Positions 1 to 4,440 of a DNA stretch of 6,191 nt are shown one piece after another; position 1 is the first letter of the stretch; each line of letters starts with the position of its first letter. A model generated the notes under the pieces. That model saw only the letters and a list, made by a program, of their open reading frames with translations, was not told where the DNA came from and did no database searches. The DNA is from Candidatus Goldiibacteriota bacterium (GTDB lineage Bacteria > Oederibacteriota > PGYV01 > DSYL01): assembly GCA_026418955.1 (NCBI GenBank), contig JAOAAI010000160.1:1-6191 (forward strand). The letters are read 5' to 3'. A program made the translations under genes and the position numbers.

Positions 1-195
1 AATTCTTACAAAGGTTTTAAATCCCCTTCTGATATATTATCTGAATACAACTTATCTTCCGATATCGCTTTTATTCAACCTATTATCATTGATGAATTAT
101 ATAGACATAATTTTTCTTCTGAGTATAATTATTTGTACCACTATGTACATGATTTTCCAAATAGTTTTAAAGTTATAGTTCCATTTAAATTTTGA
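1..195 (+). CDS. C-terminal fragment of unidentified protein (possibly a transposase tail)
   Basis: The frame is open from the first base to a TGA at 193-195 and gives 64 residues; the start lies outside the window. It begins NSYKGFKSPSDIL and ends in an Ile/Pro- and Tyr/Phe-rich stretch (FIQPIIIDELY near residues 28-38, closing with FKVIVPFKF). The 'GFKSPSDIL' segment loosely recalls the 'lgykTPyeil' stretch near the end of integrase-core (DDE) transposases, but no catalytic residue is inside the window, so this is only a guess. Codon use is AT-rich like the neighbours. It could equally be the end of any other protein, or a chance or decayed frame. No terminator hairpin follows the stop; the next 146 bases are very AT-rich and lead to the tRNA genes. 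Confidence 0.4.
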   Translation, partial: NSYKGFKSPSDILSEYNLSSDIAFIQPIIIDELYRHNFSSEYNYLYHYVHDFPNSFKVIVPFKF

Positions 196-341
196 TTAAA
201 TATAACTTTTTATTTTATAAATATTCTATTTTGCAAATATAAATAATTTATATATAATTTCAAGTTTAATATAAAAAAATTCTTGATTTCAAATTAAATC
301 ATTGTTAAAATTATATCGCTTTTACAGATTAAAATAATAGT
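196..341. other. AT-rich spacer before the tRNA genes
   Basis: These 146 bases hold no credible gene. They contain a small AT-only palindrome (ATATAAA/TTTATAT at 237-253 around TAA) and the candidate tRNA-Thr promoter. If the preceding frame is a transposase, an element end would be expected here, but no terminal repeat can be paired within the window. Confidence 0.5.
283..311 (+). promoter_or_regulatory. candidate promoter of tRNA-Thr
   Basis: TTGATT (283-288) and TAAAAT (306-311) are separated by 17 bp, close to the sigma-70 consensus. Transcription would begin near 318, about 24 nt before the mature tRNA. In DNA this AT-rich such matches arise easily by chance, so the call rests on position as much as on sequence. 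Confidence 0.4.
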
Positions 342-416
342 GCTGGCGTAGCTCAGTGGTGGAGCTTCTGATTTGTAATCAGATGGTCGGTGGTTCGAAT
401 CCACTCGCCAGCTCCA
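342..416 (+). tRNA. tRNA-Thr (anticodon TGT)
   Basis: A complete cloverleaf can be folded by hand. The acceptor arm GCTGGCG (342-348) pairs fully with CGCCAGC (406-412). The D stem is GCTC/GAGC (351-354, 362-365). The anticodon stem TCTGA/TCAGA (367-371, 379-383) encloses loop TTTGTAA, giving anticodon TGT at 374-376, which reads ACA and other ACN threonine codons. The T arm is GGTGG/CCACT with loop TTCGAAT and one G-U pair. The discriminator base is T413, and the 3' CCA (414-416) is encoded. It is the first of three tRNA genes on this strand. Thr(TGT) followed by Gly(TCC) recalls the widespread Thr-Tyr-Gly-Thr cluster upstream of tuf genes, here without Tyr and without tuf. Confidence 0.97.
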
Positions 417-430
417 AAAAATATAAAACA

Positions 431-479
431 GATTTAGGATAAAGAAAAAGGTCTTTAAAATAATAAAATTGTTAAAAAA
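431..479 (+). repeat. tRNA-upstream element, copy 1 (before tRNA-Gly)
   Basis: This stretch aligns with 754-803, upstream of tRNA-Asp, at roughly three matches in four over about 50 columns. The best-kept parts are GGATAA(A/G)GAAA(A/T)AGG, the pyrimidine-rich TCTTTAA/CTCCTTAA step, and a closing TGTTAAAAAA. It starts 15 nt after the CCA of tRNA-Thr and ends 24 nt before tRNA-Gly. The centre, GGTCTTTAAAATAATAAAA at 450-468, resembles the boxA antitermination sequences of rRNA leaders, which is speculative. It may be an upstream promoter element, a leader or the residue of a duplication. Confidence 0.5.
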
Positions 480-484
480 GTGTT

Positions 485-490
485 TATATT
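485..490 (+). promoter_or_regulatory. candidate -10 box of tRNA-Gly
   Basis: TATATT lies 13 nt upstream of the mature 5' end, almost the same spacing as the TATATT before tRNA-Asp (12 nt). No convincing -35 hexamer is found at the matching distance; TTGTTA at 469-474 is too close. The gene could also be read through from tRNA-Thr, 87 nt upstream. Confidence 0.3.
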
Positions 491-503
491 AAGATTATTT
501 GAT

Positions 504-578
504 GCGGGAGTAGCTCAGTGGTAGAGCGCTAGCCTTCCAAGCTGGATGTCGCGGGTTCAAGCCCCGTCTCCCGCTCCA
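504..578 (+). tRNA. tRNA-Gly (anticodon TCC)
   Basis: The acceptor arm GCGGGAG (504-510) pairs fully with CTCCCGC (568-574). The D stem is GCTC/GAGC (513-516, 524-527). The anticodon stem CTAGC/GCTGG (529-533, 541-545) holds loop CTTCCAA with anticodon TCC at 536-538, reading GGA/GGG. The T arm is GCGGG/CCCGT (551-555, 563-567) with loop TTCAAGC. The discriminator is T575, usual for bacterial glycine tRNA, and CCA is encoded at 576-578. No separate intrinsic terminator is visible after it. Confidence 0.97.
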
Positions 579-753
579 TAGTATTGAAAATAATGTAACA
601 ATATAGCATTAAAAGTTAAAAATTTGATTAAATTAACTAATAAATAAAAAACTACTTGAATTTTTTTTTAATAAGATTTAATATATTTTATAACTAATTT
701 TTCTTTAAATGATGTTCTTTTAAAAAAGATGCCAGATAAATCTTAAAAATTAG

Positions 754-803
754 GAATTGGGATAAGGAAATAGGCTCCTTAAGACAGTTAAAATGTTAAA
801 AAA
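754..803 (+). repeat. tRNA-upstream element, copy 2 (before tRNA-Asp)
   Basis: This is the partner of 431-479. It carries the same ordered blocks: GGATAAGGAAATAGG (760-774), CTCCTTAA (775-782) and TGTTAAAAAA (794-803). Within it AAGGA/TCCTT (764-768, 776-780) could form a small stem that copy 1 keeps only as AAAGA/TCTTT (442-446, 452-456), which looks like a compensated pair change. It ends six bases before the candidate -35 box of tRNA-Asp. Confidence 0.5.
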
Positions 804-829
804 TTTTGCTTGCTTACTAATTTTTTAAC
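795..829 (+). repeat. 11-bp perfect inverted repeat upstream of tRNA-Asp
   Basis: GTTAAAAAATT (795-805) and AATTTTTTAAC (819-829) are exact reverse complements around a 13-nt loop, TTGCTTGCTTACT. The stem is almost pure A/T. It could act as an operator, or as a weak terminator for + strand transcripts because the 3' arm carries six T. The loop contains the candidate -35 hexamer of tRNA-Asp. Confidence 0.45.
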
Positions 830-838
830 CATTATATT
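810..838 (+). promoter_or_regulatory. candidate promoter of tRNA-Asp
   Basis: TTGCTT (810-815) and TATATT (833-838) are 17 bp apart, and the expected start near 845 is about six bases before the mature tRNA. This is the best-placed promoter of the three tRNA genes, although AT richness lowers the weight of any such match. Confidence 0.5.
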
Positions 839-850
839 ATTATTGAAAGC

Positions 851-927
851 GGGGGTGTAGCTCAGTTGGTCAGAGCGTCTGCCTGTCACGCAGAAGGCCG
901 CGAGTTCAAGTCTCGTCACTCCCGCCA
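851..927 (+). tRNA. tRNA-Asp (anticodon GTC)
   Basis: The acceptor arm GGGGGTG (851-857) pairs with CACTCCC (917-923), with one G-U pair. The D stem is GCTC/GAGC (860-863, 873-876). The anticodon stem TCTGC/GCAGA (878-882, 890-894) holds loop CTGTCAC with anticodon GTC at 885-887, reading GAC/GAU. The T arm is GCGAG/CTCGT (900-904, 912-916) with loop TTCAAGT. The discriminator G924 is the known identity base for tRNA-Asp, and CCA is encoded at 925-927. A run of seven T (930-936) follows directly and may end transcription using the tRNA fold as the hairpin. The next gene, on the opposite strand, ends 19 nt away. Confidence 0.97.
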
Positions 928-946
928 TATTTTTTTAAATCAAAAA

Positions 947-1672
947 TCATAATTTCTCATATTGTTTCATTACCTCATATGCTACTACAGCCACTGCATT
1001 TGAAACATTAAGTGAGTTTACTTTCCCTTTTTGTCTTATCTTTACCAGAAAATCGCAATTTTTCATAACTAAATTTCTTATACCACTTCCTTCGCTTCCG
1101 AACACAAGAGCACTTTTCTTGTCAAAATTAACGTCATCAAGAAAAATATTCCCATTTACATCAAATCCATAAATCCAGAAATTTTGTTTTTTTAATTCTC
1201 GTAAAGCATTGTTAATATTTGCAACTTTAATTATATCTATATACTCCAAAGCACCACTTGATGCCTTATAAACTGTATCTGTAATATCACTGGTATTAAC
1301 AGGCGAAAAAATAATACCATTAATACCAAATATTTCACAACTTCTTATGATTGCTCCAAAATTATGTGGATCCTGAATAGAATCTAAAACGCATAAAGAT
1401 ATTTTTTTATCATTTTTATATTTTTTAAAAAACTCATCAAGCGTCCAGCTTTTGTAACCTTCTACGTTCAATGCAATACCCTGATGTTTATCAGTTCCAA
1501 GTTTTTTATATAATATTTTTTTATCTATGTAATTTACTTTTATATTTTTCTCTTGTGCATATCTTATAATGTCTTCAAGTCCTTTTAAACCTTTCACGAT
1601 AAAAATTTCATAAATTTTTCTCCGACCACTCTTTATTATCTCTCTTGCCACATTTTTTCCATATAAAAGCAT
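947..1672 (-). CDS. rlmB: 23S rRNA (guanosine 2'-O-)-methyltransferase, RlmB/TrmH group 3 type
   Basis: This is a SpoU-class (SPOUT knot) methyltransferase, expected to 2'-O-methylate a guanosine of 23S rRNA using S-adenosylmethionine. The chosen start gives 241 residues, close to E. coli RlmB (243). Residues below are counted from an in-frame ATG nine codons further upstream (1697-1699). The N-terminal L30e-like substrate domain opens with LLYGKNVAREI and ends with HQGIAL (72-77). All three SpoU motifs are present: DSIQDPHNFGAIIRS (106-120; N113, R119), GSEGSGI (201-207; E203) and NSLNVSNAVAV (228-238; N231). I prefer Met10 (1670-1672) because AGGTGG lies just before it and homologues begin at about this point; the upstream ATG has no ribosome binding site. 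In B. subtilis the relative also sits downstream of cysS. The exact target nucleotide is inferred from the family; other TrmH-family substrates remain possible. Confidence 0.93.
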   Translation of the reverse strand: MLLYGKNVAREIIKSGRRKIYEIFIVKGLKGLEDIIRYAQEKNIKVNYIDKKILYKKLGTDKHQGIALNVEGYKSWTLDEFFKKYKNDKKISLCVLDSIQDPHNFGAIIRSCEIFGINGIIFSPVNTSDITDTVYKASSGALEYIDIIKVANINNALRELKKQNFWIYGFDVNGNIFLDDVNFDKKSALVFGSEGSGIRNLVMKNCDFLVKIRQKGKVNSLNVSNAVAVVAYEVMKQYEKL

Positions 1673-1675
1673 AAT

Positions 1676-1681
1676 CCACCT
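1676..1681 (-). promoter_or_regulatory. ribosome binding site deciding the rlmB start
   Basis: On the coding strand AGGTGG precedes the ATG at 1670-1672 by three bases and matches the right-hand part of AAGGAGGTG, so its effective spacing is short but normal for that register. The alternative ATG at 1697-1699 is preceded only by a T-rich stretch. Confidence 0.5.
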
Positions 1682-1733
1682 AAAATTTATTTTTTCCATC
1701 AGAAAAAACTATGTAAAAAAATATGAATTCTTA

Positions 1734-1806
1734 CTTTTGCTTTTGCTAAAAATTACATAATAATTTCTTCTCTATCCCAAGTTTGTAACTTCTGCAAAAG
1801 CAAAAG
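1734..1806. repeat. perfect 13-bp inverted repeat between cysS and rlmB
   Basis: CTTTTGCTTTTGC (1734-1746) and GCAAAAGCAAAAG (1794-1806) are exact reverse complements separated by 47 nt. Each arm is itself a tandem CTTTTG repeat. On the gene-sense (-) strand the second arm is followed, after some 13 nt, by a run of seven T (1714-1720), so a loose terminator or attenuator after cysS is conceivable, but the geometry is not canonical. It could also be a paired operator or a very short 73-bp palindromic element. Confidence 0.6.
1752..1780 (-). promoter_or_regulatory. candidate internal promoter for rlmB
   Basis: On the - strand TTGGGA (complement of 1775-1780) and TGTAAT (complement of 1752-1757) are 17 bp apart, lying inside the loop of the 13-bp inverted repeat. 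Transcription would start near the inner edge of the downstream arm, about 70 nt before the rlmB start. This would free rlmB from the cysS operon. The match is moderate. Confidence 0.3.
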
Positions 1807-1846
1807 CTCATATATTCATTCTATTTCTAATTATTTTTGTTGCATA

Positions 1847-3250
1847 TCATTTCATCTCTTTAATAACAAACGTTCTTTCTTTTGTAAACTCAAGTGCATA
1901 TCCATCGTCTAGAAGTTTCTTTCTTAAAGCATCTGACTCATTATATTTTTTTTCTTTTCTTAAATTATTAATTACATCTACCAGTTCTTTTATTTCTTTT
2001 TTTATATCAGAAATTTCTGGTTTTATCTTTAAAACAGAACACATTTCGTATAATAATTTTTGCCATAATTTACATCTATCCACATTGTTTTTATTAACAT
2101 CTGTCTTTATAGCATTTAACACTGAAAAAATAATGCCTATTGCCTTGGGAGTGTTAAAATCATCGTTTAACGAATCTATAAATTGCATTTTAAAATCGTA
2201 AATCTGTTTATCAATTTTTAAATCCATTTTTTTTTCTTCTTTTCCATCAAGTAATTGATATATTCTCTGAAAAGTATAATAAATTTCTCTGTAGCCTGCT
2301 TTTGAACTTTCTAAATTTTCTTTTGAAAAATCCATTGGTGCTCTGTAATGAGTTGATAATATAAAAAATCGTAAAACTTCTGCTGAATATTCTTTAACAA
2401 TATCCCTTGTAAGCACAATATTGCCAATTGACTTTGACATTTTTTCACCTTTTATATTCATAAATCCATTATGCATCCAGTACTTTACAAATTGCTGATT
2501 TCTCGCAGCCTCATATTGTGCTATCTCATTTTCATGATGTGGAAATATTAGATCAATACCACCAGCATGTATATCAAATGTTCCACCTAAATATTTAGAA
2601 GACATTGCAGAACATTCAATATGCCAACCAGGTCTACCTGCCCCCCAGGGACTCACCCATGATGGCTCATCTGGTTTTGAAAATTTCCACAATGCAAAAT
2701 CAAGTGGATTTTTCTTTTTTTCATCAACTTCAACTCTAATCCCGCTTTGTAGTTCATCAATATTTTTATGCGAAAGTTTTCCATATTCTTTAAATTTTGT
2801 AACATCAAAATAAATTCCATTCTCTGTTTTATATGCAATACCTTTATTATAAAGCTCTTCTATTAAATGAATCATTTCTGATATCTCTTGTGTTGCTTTA
2901 GGAAAGATATCAGCAGGTTCTATATTTAACTTTTTTATATCTTCAAAAAATGCTTCTGTATATTTTCTTGAAATATTATCCCATGTTGTATTTTCTTCTT
3001 TTGCTTTATTTATTATTTTGTCATCTATATCTGTAATATTCTGAACATAGATTACTTTATATCCCGAATATTTTAAAAAATTTCTGAATGTATCAAAAAC
3101 AATAAAAGCACGGGCGTTACCTATATGAAAATAATTATAAACAGTTGGGCCACAAACATACATCCTTACCTCATCATTATTAACTGGCTCCAATAATTCT
3201 ACTTTTCTTGTTAAAGTATTATAGATTTTTATGTTTTTATTTATTTCCAT
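1847..3250 (-). CDS. cysS: cysteinyl-tRNA synthetase
   Basis: This cytoplasmic class I aminoacyl-tRNA synthetase joins cysteine to tRNA-Cys using ATP. It has 467 residues, matching the family (461 in E. coli). The Rossmann catalytic domain begins with YVCGPTVYNYFHIGNARAF (31-49), holding the HIGH-type motif as HIGN (42-45). The zinc site that selects cysteine is intact: C33, C213 (GWHIECSAMS), H238 and E242 (FPHHENEIAQ). The KMSKS loop is exact at 270-274 (EKMSKSIGN). The C-terminal helical anticodon region (about 330-467) contains NDDFNTPKA and ends with the typical KEKKYNESDALRKKLLDDGY segment. The start lies 4 nt after the ispF stop; a ribosome binding site, AAGGTG, lies within the end of ispF, so translation is probably coupled. 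There is no room for a T-box leader. B. subtilis has gltX and cysE between ispF and cysS; both are absent here. Confidence 0.98.
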   Translation of the reverse strand: MEINKNIKIYNTLTRKVELLEPVNNDEVRMYVCGPTVYNYFHIGNARAFIVFDTFRNFLKYSGYKVIYVQNITDIDDKIINKAKEENTTWDNISRKYTEAFFEDIKKLNIEPADIFPKATQEISEMIHLIEELYNKGIAYKTENGIYFDVTKFKEYGKLSHKNIDELQSGIRVEVDEKKKNPLDFALWKFSKPDEPSWVSPWGAGRPGWHIECSAMSSKYLGGTFDIHAGGIDLIFPHHENEIAQYEAARNQQFVKYWMHNGFMNIKGEKMSKSIGNIVLTRDIVKEYSAEVLRFFILSTHYRAPMDFSKENLESSKAGYREIYYTFQRIYQLLDGKEEKKMDLKIDKQIYDFKMQFIDSLNDDFNTPKAIGIIFSVLNAIKTDVNKNNVDRCKLWQKLLYEMCSVLKIKPEISDIKKEIKELVDVINNLRKEKKYNESDALRKKLLDDGYALEFTKERTFVIKEMK

Positions 3251-3254
3251 TTTT

Positions 3255-3734
3255 CTATTTCACCTTTTCCAATAATGCAATTGCATGAGCACAGACACCT
3301 TCTTTTGCACCGATAAATCCCAATCCTTCTTCCGTTGTTGCTTTTAATCCAATCTGTTCAAGTTTAATATCAAGAATATTTGCAATTGTCTGTTTTATTT
3401 TATCAATGAATGGTGATAATCTAGGATATTCAGCAACCACAATCATATCAATATTACAAATTTTAAATCCTTTTTGCTCTATTTCTTCTTTTACTTTTTT
3501 TAATAGTTCGGTACTTCTTATACCACGATACTTCTCATCCGTATTCGGGAAATAATGACCTATATCATTTAAACCAGCAGCACCAAGCATTGCATCCATT
3601 AACGCATGTAATAAAACATCTGCATCTGAATGACCTTCAAGTCCAAATTCAGAATTTTCAAATTCAAAACCACCAAGAAACAATCTTCTACCACGAACCA
3701 ATCTGTGAACATCATAACCAATTCCTACTCTCAT
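3255..3734 (-). CDS. ispF: 2-C-methyl-D-erythritol 2,4-cyclodiphosphate synthase
   Basis: IspF catalyses the fifth step of the MEP pathway to isoprenoids: CDP-methylerythritol 2-phosphate is cyclised to methylerythritol cyclodiphosphate with release of CMP. The length, 159 residues, equals that of E. coli IspF. The metal ligands are visible as D8 and H10 (GIGYDVHRL) and H43 (ADVLLHALMDA). The active-site GHSDAD is at 34-39, DIGHYFPNTD at 57-66, and the C-terminal signature KATTEEGLGF at 131-140 with T134/E136 near the nucleotide-binding position; GAKEGVCAHA follows. The family works as a homotrimer with active sites between subunits. Its ATG overlaps the ispD stop as ATGA, and a strong GGAGG lies four bases upstream, still inside ispD, so it is both coupled to ispD and able to initiate well. 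IspD and IspF are separate proteins here, not the fused IspDF of some bacteria. Confidence 0.98.
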   Translation of the reverse strand: MRVGIGYDVHRLVRGRRLFLGGFEFENSEFGLEGHSDADVLLHALMDAMLGAAGLNDIGHYFPNTDEKYRGIRSTELLKKVKEEIEQKGFKICNIDMIVVAEYPRLSPFIDKIKQTIANILDIKLEQIGLKATTEEGLGFIGAKEGVCAHAIALLEKVK

Positions 3735-4423
3735 ATTTCCTCCATACTTAAAAAAAGTTTCATAATTTCAATATCATTTTTTGTTGTAATTTTAATATTT
3801 CGTTCATCTTCTTCTATATATTTTACCTTTAAACCAGCTTTCTCAAAAACATAGGATTCATCTGTTGGTCTTATCTTATTTATATTATCCTCATTATACA
3901 ATTTTTTTAAAATATCATATTTAAATCCTTGTGGTGTGGCTGCTAGTTTCACATTTTGTCTATCCAACGTCTTTATAACATAACCGTTTTTTACAATTTT
4001 TAAAGTTGCATATATATTAACAAGAGGTATAACTGCCTGCTGTTTCTTTAATAGCTTCACAATGTTTTCTATTAACCCCTTTGATACAAAAGGACGTACT
4101 CCATCATGTATCAAAATATTTTCTGGTTTTATTTTATTTAAATATTCTATTGCATTGTAAACCGAATTAAATCTCTCTTTCCCACCTGATATTATATCAA
4201 TCACTTTTTTAAATCCATACTTTTTAACAATATTTTCTTTAACAAACTGTATAAATTTTTTTTCAACAACAAAAAGAATACCATCTATACAACTCGCCCT
4301 TTCAAAAATCAAACCAGAATATGCTATTATTTCTTTATTATTTATTTTATGATACTGTTTAGGCAGACGGTGCCCAAACCGCCTGCCTGAACCAGCTCCC
4401 ATAATTATACCTATATTTACCAT
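3731..4423 (-). CDS. ispD: 2-C-methyl-D-erythritol 4-phosphate cytidylyltransferase
   Basis: IspD joins MEP and CTP to give CDP-methylerythritol and pyrophosphate, the third MEP-pathway step; IspF acts two steps later. It has 230 residues against 236 in E. coli. The nucleotide-binding loop is GAGSGRRFGHRLPKQY (9-24), with R15 and K22 in the catalytic Arg/Lys positions. Then come SGGKERFNSVYNAI (79-92), the metal-site IHDGVRPF (105-112, D107, R110), T140 in the stretch IPLVNIYATLK, ATPQGF (162-167), RPTDES (185-190) and NIKITT (209-214, K211). The usual Asp before T140 is replaced by Ala139, and HDAARPF reads HDGVRPF, so it is a slightly divergent but apparently intact enzyme. An AGAGGA lies about 11 nt before the ATG, rather far. 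The stop of the PIN/TRAM gene is 17 nt upstream. A long palindrome occupies codons 11-23. Confidence 0.95.
   Translation of the reverse strand: MVNIGIIMGAGSGRRFGHRLPKQYHKINNKEIIAYSGLIFERASCIDGILFVVEKKFIQFVKENIVKKYGFKKVIDIISGGKERFNSVYNAIEYLNKIKPENILIHDGVRPFVSKGLIENIVKLLKKQQAVIPLVNIYATLKIVKNGYVIKTLDRQNVKLAATPQGFKYDILKKLYNEDNINKIRPTDESYVFEKAGLKVKYIEEDERNIKITTKNDIEIMKLFLSMEEI
4357..4392 (-). repeat. GC-rich palindrome inside the 5' part of ispD
   Basis: On the + strand GTTTAGGCAGACGGT (4357-4371) and ACCGCCTGCCTGAAC (4378-4392) are near-perfect reverse complements around the 6-nt loop GCCCAA. In the mRNA (- strand) positions 4382/4367 form a G-U pair and 4389/4360 a C-A mismatch, so 14 of 15 positions can pair. 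The segment starts 31 nt after the start codon and encodes part of the nucleotide-binding loop. It is far more GC-rich than its surroundings, with codons such as AGG, CGG, GGG, CAC, CGT and CTG. Confidence 0.75.
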
Positions 4424-4440
4424 CTATAATTTTTTCCTCT

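Larger units (their letters stand above)
579..850. other. 272-nt non-coding gap between tRNA-Gly and tRNA-Asp
   Basis: No reading frame of note is present on either strand. The left two thirds are low-complexity A/T with only weak short hairpins (TATTG/CAATA at 582-603; TCTTTT/AAAAGA at 716-729; AAGAT/ATCTT at 726-744), none followed by a clean U tract. The right third holds the second copy of the tRNA-upstream element, an 11-bp inverted repeat and the candidate tRNA-Asp promoter. Confidence 0.6.

Noticed and set aside
237..253. AT-only palindrome ATATAAA/TTTATAT
   Set aside because: Short palindromes of A and T are expected by chance in sequence this AT-rich.
450..468. True rRNA boxA, meaning an rRNA operon nearby
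   Set aside because: The resemblance is limited, no rRNA sequence is in the window, and promoters appear to lie downstream of the element; kept only as a remark.
1697..1699. Upstream ATG as the rlmB start
   Set aside because: There is no ribosome binding site before it, while the ATG nine codons later has AGGTGG and matches the usual N-terminus of the family. It cannot be fully excluded.
1714..1806. Classical intrinsic terminator after cysS
   Set aside because: The inverted repeat has a 47-nt loop and the T run lies some 13 nt past the stem, unlike a standard hairpin-plus-U-tract terminator.
2653..2838. Short - strand open frame inside cysS
   Set aside because: It overlaps the certain cysS gene in another frame, shows no family motif and has no ribosome binding site of note.
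3251..3254. T-box or other leader upstream of cysS
   Set aside because: Only four bases separate ispF and cysS, leaving no space for a riboswitch; control must be at the operon level.
3630..3854. Open frames on the + strand opposite ispF/ispD, the PIN/TRAM gene and radA (also 4447-4635, 4793-4984, 5747-5977)
   Set aside because: They are antisense to genes with full family signatures; their Ser/Phe/Ile-rich composition is that of reverse-complemented AT-rich coding DNA.
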